64,000 nt of DNA from Pseudomonas sp. R28(2017) (lineage in GTDB: Bacteria; Pseudomonadota; Gammaproteobacteria; Pseudomonadales; Pseudomonadaceae), in NCBI RefSeq assembly GCF_002112505.1, contig NZ_NEHW01000006.1, positions 248,001 through 312,000 on the forward strand. Reading direction: 5' to 3'. Positions within the stretch are counted from its first letter, which is position 1. Every line of letters starts with the position of its first letter. The translations under genes and the position numbers were made by a program. Positions 35,922 to 47,980 of this stretch are shown here, piece by piece. The notes beneath the pieces were generated by a model. That model was not told the origin of the DNA. It did no database searches and was given only the letters and a program-made list of their open reading frames with translations.

Positions 35922-37282
35922 CCATTACTTCCTTCGGCCCGGCCAACCGCATCGCGCGTTCGGCCGAAACCCACCCGCTGACCTGGCGCCTGCGTGATGA
36001 CGGCGAGCCGGTCTGGCTGGCCGAGTACGAGTCGAAAAACGGCTACGCCGCTGCCCGCAAGGCACTGGCGCAAATGTCTGCCGACGACATCGTGCAGAGC
36101 GTCAAGGACTCCGGCCTCAAGGGCCGTGGCGGCGCGGGCTTCCCCACTGGCGTGAAGTGGGGCCTGATGCCCAAAGACGAATCCATGAACATCCGCTACC
36201 TGCTGTGCAACGCGGACGAAATGGAGCCGAACACCTGGAAGGACCGCATGCTGATGGAGCAACAGCCCCATCTGCTGGTCGAGGGCATGCTGATCAGCGC
36301 CCGCGCCCTGAAGGCCTACCGTGGCTACATCTTCCTGCGTGGCGAATACACCACCGCGGCGAAGAACCTCAACCGCGCCATCGATGAAGCCAAGGCCGCA
36401 GGCCTCCTGGGCAAGAACATCCTGGGCAGCGGTTTCGACTTCGAGCTGTTCGTGCACACCGGTGCCGGCCGCTACATCTGCGGCGAAGAAACCGCGCTGA
36501 TCAACTCGCTGGAAGGCCGCCGCGCCAACCCGCGCTCCAAGCCGCCCTTCCCTGCCGCCGTTGGCGTGTGGGGCAAGCCGACGTGCGTGAACAACGTCGA
36601 AACCCTGTGCAACGTGCCCGCCATCGTCGCCAACGGCAACGACTGGTACAAGTCGCTGGCCCGTGAAGGCAGCGAAGACCACGGCACCAAGCTGATGGGC
36701 TTCTCCGGCAAGGTCAAGAACCCGGGCCTGTGGGAACTGCCGTTCGGCGTCACCGCCCGCGAGCTGTTCGAAGACTACGCCGGCGGCATGCGCGACGGCT
36801 TCAAGCTCAAGTGCTGGCAGCCAGGCGGCGCCGGTACCGGCTTCCTGCTGCCCGAGCACCTCGACGCCCAGATGTACGCCGGTGGCATCGCCAAGGTCGG
36901 CACCCGTATGGGTACGGGCCTGGCCATGGCGGTCGACGACAGCATCAACATGGTCTCGCTGCTGCGCAACATGGAAGAGTTCTTCGCCCGCGAATCGTGC
37001 GGCTGGTGCACCCCCTGCCGTGACGGCCTGCCGTGGAGCGTGAAGATGCTGCGCGCACTGGAGAACGGCCAGGGCCGCGCCGAAGACATCGAGACGCTGC
37101 TGGGGCTGGTCAACTTCCTCGGCCCAGGCCGTACCTTCTGTGCTCACGCACCGGGTGCCGTCGAGCCATTGGGCAGTGCCATCAAATACTTCCGGTCCGA
37201 GTTCGAGGCCGGTGTCGCGCCAGCAAGCGCTGCCGACACCCTGCGCCCTAACTTGGCCAAGCCGATCGTGGTCGGCGCATAA
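35918..37282 (+). CDS. nuoF: NADH:quinone oxidoreductase subunit F
   Basis: Binds NADH and FMN and carries cluster N3, the electron entry point. The glycine-rich FMN/NADH site is [15 protein letters not shown] at about residues 67-81; the N3 ligands are [12 protein letters not shown] (CxxCxxC) plus a later Cys in [10 protein letters not shown]. Length 454 aa. It overlaps nuoE by 4 bp. Downstream is the largest gap of the operon (133 bp) with two stable hairpins. Confidence 0.97.
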   Translation: MTITSFGPANRIARSAETHPLTWRLRDDGEPVWLAEYESKNGYAAARKALAQMSADDIVQSVKDSGLKGRGGAGFPTGVKWGLMPKDESMNIRYLLCNADEMEPNTWKDRMLMEQQPHLLVEGMLISARALKAYRGYIFLRGEYTTAAKNLNRAIDEAKAAGLLGKNILGSGFDFELFVHTGAGRYICGEETALINSLEGRRANPRSKPPFPAAVGVWGKPTCVNNVETLCNVPAIVANGNDWYKSLAREGSEDHGTKLMGFSGKVKNPGLWELPFGVTARELFEDYAGGMRDGFKLKCWQPGGAGTGFLLPEHLDAQMYAGGIAKVGTRMGTGLAMAVDDSINMVSLLRNMEEFFARESCGWCTPCRDGLPWSVKMLRALENGQGRAEDIETLLGLVNFLGPGRTFCAHAPGAVEPLGSAIKYFRSEFEAGVAPASAADTLRPNLAKPIVVGA

Positions 37283-37294
37283 CAAGATGATTAG

Positions 37295-37396
37295 GCGGGT
37301 GGTCCGTGCCACTCGCCAGCTTTCCGGCAGGCCCGATTCGTTCGCGGCGTGTCGCAAGCTCACCGATTTCCATTAGCCACGCCCGCTCACGCGGGC
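37295..37396 (+). other. Two hairpins in the nuoF-nuoG gap
   Basis: GCGGGTGG (37295-37302) pairs with CCACTCGC (37309-37316, one G-T pair), and GCCCGC (37381-37386) pairs with GCGGGC (37391-37396) around TCAC. The second ends 19 bp before the nuoG ATG. Neither has a T-run, so they look like RNA processing or stability elements rather than terminators. Confidence 0.5.
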
Positions 37397-37415
37397 CAAC
37401 GAAGAACTTTGAACA

Positions 37416-40130
37416 ATGGCCACTATCCACGTAGACGGCAAAGCGCTCGAAGTCAACGGTGCGGACAACCTGTTACAGGCGTGTCTGTCACTCGGCCTCG
37501 ACATCCCTTATTTCTGCTGGCACCCGGCGCTTGGTAGCGTCGGCGCCTGCCGGCAGTGTGCGGTCAAGCAGTACACCGACGAGAACGACACCCGTGGTCG
37601 TATCGTCATGTCCTGCATGACCCCTGCCTCCGACGGCACCTGGATCTCCATCGACGATGACGAGTCCAAGGCGTTCCGCGCCAGCGTCGTCGAATGGCTG
37701 ATGACCAACCACCCGCACGACTGCCCGGTGTGCGAGGAAGGCGGTCACTGCCACCTGCAGGACATGACGGTAATGACCGGCCACAATGAGCGCCGCTACC
37801 GTTTCACCAAGCGTACCCACCAGAACCAGGACCTCGGCCCGTTCATCGCCCATGAGATGAACCGCTGCATCGCCTGCTACCGCTGCGTGCGCTACTACAA
37901 GGACTATGCCGGTGGTACCGACCTGGGCGTGTACGGCGCCCACGACAACGTGTACTTCGGCCGCGTCGAAGACGGCGTGCTGGAAAGCGAGTTCTCCGGC
38001 AACCTGACCGAGGTCTGCCCGACTGGCGTGTTCACCGACAAGACCCACTCCGAGCGCTACAACCGCAAGTGGGACATGCAGTTCGCCCCGAGCATCTGCC
38101 ACGGCTGCTCCAGCGGCTGCAACATCAGCCCGGGCGAGCGCTACGGCGAACTGCGCCGGGTCGAGAACCGCTTCAATGGTTCGGTCAACCAGTACTTCCT
38201 GTGCGACCGCGGCCGCTTCGGCTACGGCTACGTCAACCGCAAGGACCGCCCTCGCCAGCCACACCTGGCCGACGGTACCAAGCTGAGCCTGGACGCCGCC
38301 CTGGACAAAGCCGCCGATTTGCTGCGCGGCCGTACCATCGTCGGCATCGGCTCGCCACGCGCCAGCCTCGAAAGCAACTACGGCCTGCGTGAGCTGGTCG
38401 GCGCCGACTACTTCTACTCCGGTATGGAAGCCGGCGAGCTGGCCCGCGTACGCCTGGCCCTGAACGTGCTGAACAACAGCCCGCTGCCGGTGCCGACCCT
38501 GCGCGACATCGAAGACCACGATGCCGTGTTCGTGCTCGGTGAAGACCTGACCCAGACCGCTGCCCGCGTTGCCCTGGCCGTGCGCCAGTCCACCAAAGGC
38601 AAGGCCGAGGCCATGGCCGAAGCCATGAAGGTGCAACCGTGGCTCGACGCGGCAGTGAAGAACATCGGCCAGCACGCGCTGTACCCGCTGTTCATCGCTT
38701 CGCTGGCTGAAACCAAGCTGGACGACGTTGCCGAAGAATGCGTGCACGCCGCCCCGGCCGACCTGGCCCGCCTCGGTTTCGCCGTGGCCCACGCCATCGA
38801 CCCGAGCGCCCCGGCCGTCGAAGGCCTGGACGCCGAAGCCAAGGCCCTGGCCCAGCGCATCGCCGACGCCCTGGTCGCCGCCAAGCGCCCACTGGTCATC
38901 GCCGGTACCTCGCTGGCCGACCCGGCGCTGATCGAAGCCGCCGCCAACATCGCCAAGGCCCTCAAGCTGCGCGAGAAGAACGGCTCGCTGAGCCTGGTGG
39001 TGCCTGAGGCCAACAGCCTCGGCATGGCCATGCTCGGTGGCGAGTCGGTGGATGCCGCGCTGGACGCCGTCATCAGCGGCAAGGCCGACGCCATCGTCGT
39101 GCTGGAAAACGACCTGTACGCCCGCGTACCGGCCGCCAAGGTCGACGCAGCCCTGGCCGCAGCCAAGGTGGTGATCGTCGCCGACCACTCCAAGACCGCC
39201 ACTGTCGACCGCGCCCACCTGGTGCTGCCGGCCGCCTCGTTCGCCGAAGGCGACGGCACCCTGGTCAGCCAGGAAGGCCGTGCCCAGCGCTTCTTCCAGG
39301 TGTTCGACCCGCAGTACCTGGACAGCAGCATCCTGGTTCACGAAGGCTGGCGCTGGATGCACGCCCTGCGTGCCACCCTGCTCAACAAGCCGGTCGACTG
39401 GACCCAGCTGGACCACGTCACCAGCGCCTGCGCCGAAGCCGCGCCGCAACTGGCCGGTATCGTCAATGCCGCCCCAAGCGCCGCGTTCCGCATCAAGGGC
39501 ATGAAGCTGGCCCGTGAGCCGCTGCGCTACTCCGGCCGTACCGCCATGCGCGCCAACATCAGCGTGCACGAGCCGCGTACCCCGCAGGACAAGGACACCG
39601 CGTTCGCCTTCTCCATGGAAGGCTATTCGGGTTCGGCCGAACCGCGCCAGCAGGTGCCGTTCGCCTGGTCGCCGGGCTGGAACTCGCCGCAAGCCTGGAA
39701 CAAGTTTCAGGACGAGGTCGGTGGCCACCTGCGTGCCGGTGACCCGGGCGTGCGCCTGATCGAATCGCAAGGCGATCGCCTGAACTGGTTCAACGCCATC
39801 CCGGGCGCCTTCAACCCGGCCCGTGGCACCTGGACTGCGGTGCCGTTCTTCCACCTGTTCGGCAGCGAAGAGAGCTCCTCGCGCGCCGCCCCGGTGCAGG
39901 AGCGCATCCCGGCCGCCTACGTCGGCCTGGCCAAGTCCGAAGCCGACCGCCTGGGCGTCAACGACGGCGCCCTGCTGAGCCTGAACGTGGCCGGTGTGGC
40001 CCTGCGCCTGCCGCTGCGCATCAATGAAGCACTGGGCGCTGGCCTGGTTGCGTTGCCCAAAGGCCTGGCCGGCATTCCGCCTGCCATCTTCGGTGCATCC
40101 GTCGAAGGTCTGCAGGAGGCAGCACAATGA
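37416..40130 (+). CDS. nuoG: NADH:quinone oxidoreductase subunit G
   Basis: Largest peripheral subunit, a chain of Fe-S clusters on a molybdopterin-oxidoreductase-like scaffold. The N-terminal ferredoxin domain supplies the N1b Cys ([16 protein letters not shown]). [12 protein letters not shown] gives the His plus Cys ligands of N5, RCIACYRC those of N4, and ICHGCSSGC with a later Cys in FLCDRGR those of the off-path cluster N7. N7 ligands are kept, as in E. coli. Length 904 aa. The nuoH ATG overlaps its stop by 4 bp. Confidence 0.97.
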   Translation: MATIHVDGKALEVNGADNLLQACLSLGLDIPYFCWHPALGSVGACRQCAVKQYTDENDTRGRIVMSCMTPASDGTWISIDDDESKAFRASVVEWLMTNHPHDCPVCEEGGHCHLQDMTVMTGHNERRYRFTKRTHQNQDLGPFIAHEMNRCIACYRCVRYYKDYAGGTDLGVYGAHDNVYFGRVEDGVLESEFSGNLTEVCPTGVFTDKTHSERYNRKWDMQFAPSICHGCSSGCNISPGERYGELRRVENRFNGSVNQYFLCDRGRFGYGYVNRKDRPRQPHLADGTKLSLDAALDKAADLLRGRTIVGIGSPRASLESNYGLRELVGADYFYSGMEAGELARVRLALNVLNNSPLPVPTLRDIEDHDAVFVLGEDLTQTAARVALAVRQSTKGKAEAMAEAMKVQPWLDAAVKNIGQHALYPLFIASLAETKLDDVAEECVHAAPADLARLGFAVAHAIDPSAPAVEGLDAEAKALAQRIADALVAAKRPLVIAGTSLADPALIEAAANIAKALKLREKNGSLSLVVPEANSLGMAMLGGESVDAALDAVISGKADAIVVLENDLYARVPAAKVDAALAAAKVVIVADHSKTATVDRAHLVLPAASFAEGDGTLVSQEGRAQRFFQVFDPQYLDSSILVHEGWRWMHALRATLLNKPVDWTQLDHVTSACAEAAPQLAGIVNAAPSAAFRIKGMKLAREPLRYSGRTAMRANISVHEPRTPQDKDTAFAFSMEGYSGSAEPRQQVPFAWSPGWNSPQAWNKFQDEVGGHLRAGDPGVRLIESQGDRLNWFNAIPGAFNPARGTWTAVPFFHLFGSEESSSRAAPVQERIPAAYVGLAKSEADRLGVNDGALLSLNVAGVALRLPLRINEALGAGLVALPKGLAGIPPAIFGASVEGLQEAAQ

Positions 40131-41134
40131 GCTGGTTCACCCCCGAAGTGATCGATGTGATCCTCACCGTGGTCCGGGCCATCGTGGTCCTGCTCGCGGT
40201 GGTGGTCTGCGGCGCGCTGCTCAGCTTCGTCGAGCGGCGCCTGCTGGGCTGGTGGCAGGACCGTTACGGTCCGAACCGCGTCGGCCCGTTCGGCATGTTC
40301 CAGATCGCTGCCGACATGCTGAAGATGTTCTTCAAGGAAGACTGGAACCCGCCCTTCGTCGATCGCATGATCTTCACCCTGGCGCCGGTCGTGGCCATGA
40401 GTGCCCTGCTGATCGCCTTCTGCGTGATCCCGATCACCCCGCTGTGGGGCGTCGCCGACCTGAACATCGGCCTGCTGTTCTTCTTCGCCATGGCCGGCCT
40501 GTCGGTCTACGCGGTGCTGTTCGCCGGCTGGTCGTCGAACAACAAGTACGCCCTGCTGGGCAGCTTGCGTGCCTCGGCACAGACCGTGTCGTACGAAGTG
40601 TTCCTGGGCCTGGCGCTGATGGGCGTGGTGGTGCAGGTGGGTTCGTTCAACATGCGCGACATCGTTGAATACCAGGCCAACAACCTGTGGTTCATCATTC
40701 CGCAGTTCTTCGGCTTCTGCACCTTCTTCATCGCTGGCGTCGCCGTGACTCACCGTCACCCGTTCGACCAGCCGGAAGCGGAACAGGAACTGGCCGACGG
40801 CTACCACATCGAGTATGCCGGCATGAAATGGGGCATGTTCTTCGTCGGTGAGTACATCGGCATCATCCTCATCTCGGCGCTGCTGGTGACCCTGTTCTTC
40901 GGCGGCTGGCACGGCCCGTTCGGCATCCTGCCGCAACTGTCGTTCCTGTGGTTCGCCCTGAAGACCGCGTTCTTCATCATGCTGTTCATCCTGCTGCGCG
41001 CGTCGATCCCGCGCCCGCGCTATGACCAGGTGATGGACTTCAGCTGGAAGTTCTGCCTGCCGCTGACCCTGATCAATTTGCTGGTGACCGCTGCGATCGT
41101 GCTCTACAACACGCCAGCCGTCGCGGCCCAGTGA
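40127..41134 (+). CDS. nuoH: NADH:quinone oxidoreductase subunit H
   Basis: Membrane subunit that forms the quinone chamber and the first half-channel of the proton path. The 335-residue product has eight or more helices and the invariant loop [19 protein letters not shown], plus DQPEAEQEL with the acidic residues at the quinone funnel. The start overlaps the nuoG stop (ATGA). Confidence 0.97.
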   Translation: MSWFTPEVIDVILTVVRAIVVLLAVVVCGALLSFVERRLLGWWQDRYGPNRVGPFGMFQIAADMLKMFFKEDWNPPFVDRMIFTLAPVVAMSALLIAFCVIPITPLWGVADLNIGLLFFFAMAGLSVYAVLFAGWSSNNKYALLGSLRASAQTVSYEVFLGLALMGVVVQVGSFNMRDIVEYQANNLWFIIPQFFGFCTFFIAGVAVTHRHPFDQPEAEQELADGYHIEYAGMKWGMFFVGEYIGIILISALLVTLFFGGWHGPFGILPQLSFLWFALKTAFFIMLFILLRASIPRPRYDQVMDFSWKFCLPLTLINLLVTAAIVLYNTPAVAAQ

Positions 41135-41145
41135 GGATTTGACCC

Positions 41146-41694
41146 ATGTTCAAGTATATCGGCGACATCGTTAAGGGCACCGGCACCCAGCTGCGCAGCC
41201 TGGCCATGGTGTTCTCCCACGGGTTCCGCAAGCGCGACACCCTGCAGTACCCCGAAGAACCCGTGTACCTGCCGCCGCGCTACCGCGGCCGCATCGTCCT
41301 CACCCGCGACCCCGATGGCGAGGAGCGCTGCGTAGCGTGCAACCTCTGCGCGGTGGCCTGCCCGGTCGGCTGCATCTCGCTGCAGAAGGCCGAGACCGAG
41401 GACGGCCGCTGGTACCCGGAGTTCTTCCGCATCAACTTCTCGCGCTGCATCTTCTGCGGCCTGTGTGAAGAGGCGTGCCCGACCACCGCGATCCAGCTGA
41501 CTCCGGATTTTGAAATGGCCGAGTTCAAGCGTCAGGACCTGGTGTACGAGAAAGAAGATCTGCTGATCTCCGGCCCCGGCAAGAACCCTGACTACAACTT
41601 CTACCGTGTTGCGGGTATGGCGATCGCTGGCAAGCCGAAGGGCTCTGCACAGAACGAAGCCGAGCCGATCAACGTGAAGAGCTTGCTCCCATAA
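41146..41694 (+). CDS. nuoI: NADH:quinone oxidoreductase subunit I
   Basis: Ferredoxin-like subunit with clusters N6a and N6b that pass electrons to N2. Both CxxCxxCxxxCP motifs are present: [15 protein letters not shown] and [15 protein letters not shown]. Length 182 aa, cytoplasmic face of the membrane. It begins 11 bp after nuoH. Confidence 0.97.
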   Translation: MFKYIGDIVKGTGTQLRSLAMVFSHGFRKRDTLQYPEEPVYLPPRYRGRIVLTRDPDGEERCVACNLCAVACPVGCISLQKAETEDGRWYPEFFRINFSRCIFCGLCEEACPTTAIQLTPDFEMAEFKRQDLVYEKEDLLISGPGKNPDYNFYRVAGMAIAGKPKGSAQNEAEPINVKSLLP

Positions 41695-41704
41695 GGACAG
41701 AAAG

Positions 41705-42205
41705 ATGGAATTCGCTTTCTACTTCGCATCCGGGATCGCCGTGGTCTCCACCCTTCGGGTGGTGACCGGCACCAACCCCGTGCACGCCTTGCTTTACCTG
41801 ATCATCTCGCTGATTTCCGTCGCGATGATCTTCTTCGCCCTGGGTGCGCCGTTCGCCGGCGCCCTGGAAGTGATCGCCTACGCCGGCGCCATCATGGTGC
41901 TGTTCGTGTTCGTGGTGATGATGCTCAACCTCGGGCCGGCTTCGGTCGCCCAGGAGCGGGGCTGGCTCAAGCCCGGCATCTGGGCCGGGCCGGTGATCCT
42001 GGCCGCCCTGCTGCTGCTGGAGCTGCTGTACGTGCTGTTCGTTTCGCCAAGCGGCGCGGCCATCAGCGGTACCACCGTCAGCCCTAAAGAAGTGGGTATC
42101 AGCCTGTTCGGGCCGTACCTGCTGGTGGTCGAACTGGCGTCGATGCTGCTGCTGGCTGCAGCCGTCACCGCCTTCCACCTGGGCCGCAACGAGGCGAAGG
42201 AGTAA
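41705..42205 (+). CDS. nuoJ: NADH:quinone oxidoreductase subunit J
   Basis: Membrane subunit with five transmembrane helices, including the segment [17 protein letters not shown] that contains the pi-bulge helix important for coupling. Length 166 aa. AAGGACAGAAAG precedes the ATG; 3 bp separate it from nuoK. Confidence 0.96.
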   Translation: MEFAFYFASGIAVVSTLRVVTGTNPVHALLYLIISLISVAMIFFALGAPFAGALEVIAYAGAIMVLFVFVVMMLNLGPASVAQERGWLKPGIWAGPVILAALLLLELLYVLFVSPSGAAISGTTVSPKEVGISLFGPYLLVVELASMLLLAAAVTAFHLGRNEAKE

Positions 42206-42208
42206 ATC

Positions 42209-42517
42209 ATGGGTGCTATCCCTCTCGAGCATGGTCTGGCAGTCGCCGGCATCCTGTTCTGCTTAGGTCTGGTTGGCCTGATGGTCCGCCGCAACATCCT
42301 CTTCGTGCTCATGAGCCTGGAAGTCATGATGAACGCCTCTGCCCTGGCGTTCATCGTCGCCGGTGCCCGTTGGGTCCAGCCCGACGGCCAGGTGATGTTC
42401 ATTCTGGTGATCAGCCTGGCAGCCGCCGAGGCCAGCATTGGCCTGGCAATCCTGCTGCAGCTGTATCGCCGCTTCCACACTCTCGACATCGATGCTGCCA
42501 GTGAGATGCGCGGATGA
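42209..42517 (+). CDS. nuoK: NADH:quinone oxidoreductase subunit K
   Basis: Small three-helix membrane subunit (102 aa, MrpC-like) with the two buried Glu residues of the proton path, in [11 protein letters not shown] and [12 protein letters not shown]. The stop overlaps the nuoL ATG by 4 bp (ATGA). Confidence 0.97.
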
Positions 42518-44367
42518 ACCTTCTCTTCCTGACTTTCGTCTTCCCCCTCGTCGGCTTCCTGCTGCTGTCGTTCTCGCGCGGGCGGTTCTCGGAGAACCTG
42601 TCCGCCCTGATCGGCGTCGGCTCGGTGGGCCTCTCGGCCGCCACCGCCGCCTACGTCATCTGGCAGTTCAACGTCGCCCCGCCTGAGGGCGGCGCGTACA
42701 GCCAGCTGCTGTGGCAGTGGATGTCGGTGGACGGCTTCGCGCCGAACTTCACCCTGTACCTGGACGGCCTGTCGGTGACCATGCTCGGCGTAGTCACCGG
42801 TGTCGGCTTCCTGATCCACCTGTTCGCGTCCTGGTACATGCGCGGCGAAGCCGGTTACTCGCGCTTCTTCTCGTACACCAACCTGTTCATCGCCAGCATG
42901 CTGTTCCTGATCCTTGGCGACAACCTGCTGTTCATCTACTTCGGCTGGGAAGGCGTGGGCCTGTGCTCGTACCTGTTGATCGGTTTCTACTACAGCAACC
43001 GCAACAACGGTAACGCGGCACTCAAGGCATTCATCGTCACCCGCATCGGCGACGTGTTCATGGCCATCGGCCTGTTCATCCTGTTCGCCCAGCTGGGTAC
43101 CCTGAACGTGCAGGAACTGCTGGTGCTGGCGCCGCAGAAATTCCAGGCGGGCGACACCTGGATGGTGCTGGCGACCCTGATGCTGCTGGGTGGTGCGGTG
43201 GGTAAATCGGCCCAGCTGCCACTGCAGACCTGGCTGGCTGACGCGATGGCGGGCCCGACTCCGGTTTCGGCACTGATCCACGCGGCAACCATGGTGACCG
43301 CGGGCGTTTACCTGATCGCCCGTACCAACGGCCTGTTCCTGCTGGCGCCGGACATCCTGCACCTGGTCGGCGTGGTCGGTGGCGTGACCCTGGTACTGGC
43401 CGGCTTCGCCGCGCTGGTGCAGACCGACATCAAGCGTATCCTCGCCTACTCGACCATGAGCCAGATCGGCTACATGTTCCTCGCCCTGGGCGTAGGTGCC
43501 TGGGACGCGGCGATCTTCCACCTGATGACCCACGCCTTCTTCAAGGCCCTGCTGTTCCTTGCCTCCGGTGCGGTGATCGTTGCCTGCCACCACGAGCAGG
43601 ACATCTTCAAGATGGGCGGCCTGTGGAAGAAGCTGCCGCTGGCCTACGCCAGCTTCGTGGTCGGTGGTGCTGCCCTGGCCGCCCTGCCGATCGTGACCGT
43701 GGGCTTCTACTCCAAGGACGAGATCCTCTGGGAAGCCTTCGCCAGCGGTAACACCGGCCTGCTGTACGCCGGCCTGGTTGGCGCGTTCATGACCTCGCTG
43801 TACACCTTCCGCCTGATCTTCATCGCCTTCCACGGCGAAGCGAAGACCGAAGCCCACGCTGGCCACGGCATCAGCCACTGGCTGCCGCTGGGCGTGCTGA
43901 TCGTGCTGTCGACCTTCGTCGGCGCCTGGATCACTCCGCCGCTGGCAGGTGTGCTGCCGGAAAGCGCCGGCCACGCCGGTGGCGAAGCCAAGCACGCGCT
44001 GGAGATCACCTCGGGTGCCATCGCCATCGCCGGTATCCTGCTGTCGGCCCTGCTGTTCCTCGGCAAGCGTCGCTTCGTCAGCGCCGTGGCCAACAGCGGC
44101 ATTGGTCGCGTCCTGTCGGCCTGGTGGTTCGCCGCCTGGGGCTTCGACTGGATCTACGACAAGCTGTTCGTCAAACCTTACCTGCTGATCAGCCACGTCC
44201 TGCGCAAGGATCCGGTTGACCGCAGCATCGGCCTCATCCCTCGCCTGGCTCGCGGCGGCAACGTCGCCATGAGCAAGACCGAGACCGGCCAGCTGCGCTG
44301 GTACACCGCTTCGATCGCCGTTGGCGCAGTGCTGGTACTCGGCGCTGTGGTAGTGGCAGCGGTATGA
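42514..44367 (+). CDS. nuoL: NADH:quinone oxidoreductase subunit L
   Basis: Distal antiporter-like proton-pumping subunit. The 617-residue product has about 16 helices; [17 protein letters not shown] holds the key Glu, and [29 protein letters not shown] is the central antiporter signature with the proton-path Lys upstream. A C-terminal extension (about 500-617) forms the lateral helix. Confidence 0.97.
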
Positions 44368-44416
44368 CCATGAACTTTGCGAACCTTGCGACTCTGCGAA
44401 AGGAAACCAACCCGTC

Positions 44417-45949
44417 ATGATTTTGCCTTGGCTGATCCTGATCCCCTTCATCGGCGGCCTGCTGTGCTGGCTGGGTGAGCGCTTCGGCGCCACCCTGCCG
44501 CGCTGGATCGCGCTGCTGACCATGTCCCTGCTGCTCGGCATCGGCCTGTACCTGTGGGCCAATGGCGACTACACCCTGGCCCCCGCTCCGGGTGGCGAGC
44601 CTGCCTGGGCCCTGGAATACAAAGTCCAGTGGATCCAGCGCTTCGGCATCAGCATCCACCTGGCCCTCGATGGCCTGTCGCTGCTGATGATCCTGCTCAC
44701 CGGCCTGCTCGGTGTGCTGTCGGTACTGTGCTCCTGGAAAGAAATCCAGCGCCACGTCGGCTTCTTCCACCTCAACCTGATGTGGATCCTCGGCGGCGTG
44801 GTCGGTGTGTTCCTGGCCCTGGACCTGTTCCTGTTCTTCTTCTTCTGGGAAATGATGCTGGTGCCGATGTACTTCCTCATCGCGCTCTGGGGTCACAGCT
44901 CGGCAGACGGCAAGAAGACCCGGATCTACGCGGCGACCAAGTTCTTCATCTTCACCCAGGCCAGCGGCCTGATCATGCTGGTGGCGATCCTGGGCCTGGT
45001 ACTGGTCAACTACAGCAACACCGGGGTGATCACCTTCAACTACAGCGACCTGCTCAAGGCCGAGCTGCCGGCCGGTACCGAGTACCTGCTGATGCTGGGC
45101 TTCTTCATCGCCTTCGCGGTGAAGCTGCCGGTGGTGCCGTTCCACTCCTGGCTGCCTGATGCCCACGCCCAGGCACCGACCGCAGGTTCCGTGGACCTGG
45201 CCGGTATCTTGCTGAAGACTGCGGCCTACGGCCTGCTGCGCTTCGCCCTGCCGCTGTTCCCGAACGCCTCGGCCGAGTTTGCGCCGATCGCCATGACCCT
45301 GGGCCTGATCGGTATCTTCTACGGTGCCTTCCTGGCCTTCGCGCAGACCGACATCAAGCGCCTGATCGCCTTCTCCAGCGTCTCGCACATGGGCTTCGTG
45401 CTGATCGGTATCTACTCCGGCAGCCAGCAGGCCCTGCAAGGCGCGGTGATCCAGATGCTGGCCCACGGCCTGTCGGCTGCCGCGCTGTTCATCCTGTCCG
45501 GCCAGCTGTACGAGCGCCTGCACACCCGCGACATGCGCCAGATGGGTGGCCTGTGGCACCGCATCGCCTACCTGCCGGCCATCAGCCTGTTCTTCGCCGC
45601 CGCGTCGCTGGGCCTGCCAGGCACCGGCAACTTCGTCGGCGAGTTCCTGATCCTGATCGGCAGCTTCGTGCATGTACCGTGGATCACTGTGATCGCCACC
45701 ACCGGCCTGGTGTTCGGTTCGGTGTACTCGCTGATCATGATCCACCGCGCCTACTTCGGCCCGGCCAAGGCCGACACCGTGCTGGCCGGCATGGACAGTC
45801 GCGAGCTGATCATGGTCCTCGGCCTGGCCGGGCTGCTGATCCTGCTGGGCGTGTATCCACAGCCGTTCCTCGACACCTCTGCCGCCACCATGAGTGGTGT
45901 GCAGCAGTGGCTCGGTTCCGCTTTCACTCAACTCGCTTCGGCCCGGTAA
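44417..45949 (+). CDS. nuoM: NADH:quinone oxidoreductase subunit M
   Basis: Antiporter-like proton-pumping subunit between NuoL and NuoN. Length 510 aa. The key Glu is in [16 protein letters not shown], and [20 protein letters not shown] is the central signature with the conserved Lys and His. A 49-bp spacer follows nuoL, with AAGGAAA upstream of the ATG. Confidence 0.97.
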   Translation: MILPWLILIPFIGGLLCWLGERFGATLPRWIALLTMSLLLGIGLYLWANGDYTLAPAPGGEPAWALEYKVQWIQRFGISIHLALDGLSLLMILLTGLLGVLSVLCSWKEIQRHVGFFHLNLMWILGGVVGVFLALDLFLFFFFWEMMLVPMYFLIALWGHSSADGKKTRIYAATKFFIFTQASGLIMLVAILGLVLVNYSNTGVITFNYSDLLKAELPAGTEYLLMLGFFIAFAVKLPVVPFHSWLPDAHAQAPTAGSVDLAGILLKTAAYGLLRFALPLFPNASAEFAPIAMTLGLIGIFYGAFLAFAQTDIKRLIAFSSVSHMGFVLIGIYSGSQQALQGAVIQMLAHGLSAAALFILSGQLYERLHTRDMRQMGGLWHRIAYLPAISLFFAAASLGLPGTGNFVGEFLILIGSFVHVPWITVIATTGLVFGSVYSLIMIHRAYFGPAKADTVLAGMDSRELIMVLGLAGLLILLGVYPQPFLDTSAATMSGVQQWLGSAFTQLASAR

Positions 45950-45956
45950 GAGCGCT

Positions 45957-47426
45957 ATGGAATTCACCACTCAACACTTCATCGCATTGGCGCCGATGCT
46001 GATCACCACCATCACCACGGTGGTGGTGATGCTGGCGATCGCCTGGAAGCGCAACCACTCGCAGACCTTCCTGCTGTCCACCGTGGGCCTGAACCTGGCC
46101 CTGCTGTCGATCCTGCCGGCGCTGAAGGTCGCGCCGCTGGCGGTCACCTCGCTGGTCACCATCGACAAGTTCGCCTGCCTGTACATGGCGATCATCCTGG
46201 TCGCCACGCTGGCCTGCGTCACCCTCGCCCACGCCTACCTCGGCGAAGGCTCCAAGGGCTTCCCGGGCAACCGTGAAGAGCTGTACCTGCTGCTGCTGAT
46301 GTCTGCCCTCGGTGGCCTGGTGCTGGTCAGCGCCAACCACCTGGCCGGCCTGTTCATCGGCCTGGAGCTGCTGTCGGTTCCGGTCTATGGCCTGGTGGCG
46401 TATGCCTTCTTCAACAAGCGTTCGCTGGAAGCCGGCATCAAGTACATGGTGCTGTCGGCTGCAGGTTCGGCCTTCCTGCTGTTCGGCATGGCCCTGCTGT
46501 ACGCCGACGCTGGCAGCCTGACCTTCGACCAGCTGGGCAAGGCCCTGGCCGCCACCAGCATGCCAAGCCTGCTGGCCCAGCTGGGCCTGGGCATGATGCT
46601 GGTCGGCCTGGCCTTCAAGCTGTCGCTGGTACCGTTCCACCTGTGGACCCCTGACGTGTACGAAGGTGCTCCGGCGCCGGTCGCCGCCTTCCTGGCCACC
46701 GCCAGCAAGGTGGCGGTGTTCGCCGTGGTCGTGCGCCTGTTCATGCTCTCGCCTGCTGCCAGCAGCGGCGTGCTGAGCACCGTCCTGGCTGTGATCGCCG
46801 TGGCGTCGATCCTGATCGGCAACCTGCTGGCGCTGACCCAGAGCAACCTCAAGCGCCTGCTCGGTTACTCGTCCATCGCCCACTTCGGCTACCTGGTCAT
46901 TGCCCTGGTCGCCAGCAAGGGCCTGGCCCTCGAAGCCATGGGCGTGTACCTGGTCACCTACGTGATCACCAGCCTCGGTGCCTTCGGTGTCATCACCCTG
47001 ATGTCGTCGCCATACGCCGGCCGTGACGCCGACGCGCTGTATGAGTACCGCGGCCTGTTCTGGCGCCGCCCCTACCTGACTGCGGTGCTGACCGTGATGA
47101 TGCTGTCGCTGGCGGGCATTCCGCTGACCGCCGGCTTCATCGGCAAGTTCTACATCATCGCCACCGGCGTCGAATCGCAGCTGTGGTGGCTGGTCGGTGC
47201 ACTGGTGATCGGCAGCGCCATCGGCGTGTACTACTACCTGCGCGTCATGGTCACCCTGTACCTGGTCGAGCCGAACCTGCGTCGCCACGACGCCCCGTTG
47301 AAATGGGAACAGCGCACCGGCGGCGTGATGCTGCTGGCCATCGCCATTCTCGCCTTCGTGCTGGGCGTGTACCCGCAACCGCTGCTGGACATGGTTCAGC
47401 ATGCTGGGCTGCAACTGCTTGGCTGA
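45957..47426 (+). CDS. nuoN: NADH:quinone oxidoreductase subunit N
   Basis: Proximal antiporter-like proton-pumping subunit. The 489-residue product begins at the ATG at 45957 (MEFTTQHF), 7 bp after nuoM; an upstream in-frame start would lie inside nuo[18 protein letters not shown] carries the key Glu and [19 protein letters not shown] the antiporter signature. It closes the operon just before a strong terminator. Confidence 0.97.
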   Translation: MEFTTQHFIALAPMLITTITTVVVMLAIAWKRNHSQTFLLSTVGLNLALLSILPALKVAPLAVTSLVTIDKFACLYMAIILVATLACVTLAHAYLGEGSKGFPGNREELYLLLLMSALGGLVLVSANHLAGLFIGLELLSVPVYGLVAYAFFNKRSLEAGIKYMVLSAAGSAFLLFGMALLYADAGSLTFDQLGKALAATSMPSLLAQLGLGMMLVGLAFKLSLVPFHLWTPDVYEGAPAPVAAFLATASKVAVFAVVVRLFMLSPAASSGVLSTVLAVIAVASILIGNLLALTQSNLKRLLGYSSIAHFGYLVIALVASKGLALEAMGVYLVTYVITSLGAFGVITLMSSPYAGRDADALYEYRGLFWRRPYLTAVLTVMMLSLAGIPLTAGFIGKFYIIATGVESQLWWLVGALVIGSAIGVYYYLRVMVTLYLVEPNLRRHDAPLKWEQRTGGVMLLAIAILAFVLGVYPQPLLDMVQHAGLQLLG

Positions 47427-47443
47427 TCGCAACTGCAATACAG

Positions 47444-47471
47444 ACACCCCGCACTAGCGGGGTGTTTTTTT
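47444..47471 (+). terminator. Rho-independent terminator of the nuo operon
   Basis: The 9-bp stem ACACCCCGC/GCGGGGTGT with loop ACTA is followed by seven T residues, 18 bp after the nuoN stop. The 3' end of the convergent Ogr-like gene runs into the same hairpin (its TAG stop lies in the loop region). Confidence 0.93.
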
Positions 47472-47774
47472 ATCTGCGCCGGATGGCTGGCTCGATGGGC
47501 TTCCCAGCCTGACGCCAGCAGAAGCCCCCTCAGCGCGTACCAAGGCCGCAGCCCTGCGTAGCTCCTTGCTGGCCGATGGCAGATGCACGTGCGGGTTGGG
47601 CATGCCACTGGGCGAAAGTTCGTGGGTCATTTCAAACTCCGCCCTCACCGACCAGCCGCAGGCCTCGTTGGTACATTGCAGGTAAGCAATGCGCAGGAAG
47701 ATATGCCGACCTTCACTGGTACGTATTCGCATACGGCTGCAGCAGTGCGGGCAAACCAGTTTGTAAGTACTCAC
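47454..47774 (-). CDS. Ogr/Delta-like zinc finger protein (phage-derived)
   Basis: A 106-residue protein with a clear Ogr/Delta zinc finger: CPHC near the start and CTNEAC after about 30 residues (C2-C2), with the typical RMRIRTSEGR and RIAYLQCTNEACGW. In P2-like phages this domain activates late genes by contacting RNA polymerase. The likely start is the GTG at 47774 (giving STYKLVCPHC, the usual family beginning); two other GTGs lie 3 and 5 codons upstream. The C-terminal tail beyond residue 65 is Ala/Arg/Ser-rich and its last codons are inside the nuo terminator. No late phage genes are nearby, so its target is unknown. Confidence 0.78.
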   Translation of the reverse strand: MSTYKLVCPHCCSRMRIRTSEGRHIFLRIAYLQCTNEACGWSVRAEFEMTHELSPSGMPNPHVHLPSASKELRRAAALVRAEGASAGVRLGSPSSQPSGADKKTPR

Positions 47775-47917
47775 GCAATGCACCCGCACGTGTTGCTTGA
47801 GCCACCGGGCTGCAAGAAAAGACCACTGCCTCCATCGGTATTGGCTACTGTCATAGAAAGGTTTTTCATCAATTTACTTCTCATGCCAAGATATCTCCTC
47901 AAGTCAACGGGCATATA

Positions 47918-47980
47918 TTCATAACGAGTATTCTAAGCCCAAGGAATGTTGTTAAACCACTCATGGATATTCGTTATGAG
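47918..47980. promoter_or_regulatory. Two inverted 16-bp operator-like copies at the CI-like gene
   Basis: GRATAYTCGTTATGAR occurs on the minus strand at 47918-47933 and on the plus strand at 47965-47980, identical at 13 of 16 positions and sharing TCGTTATGA exactly. The second overlaps the repressor's start codon and the first lies 43-58 bp upstream, as expected for autoregulation. Confidence 0.65.

Noticed and set aside
37295..37396. Terminator splitting the nuo operon
   Set aside because: The hairpins have no T-run, and nuoG follows in the same orientation with the rest of the operon intact.
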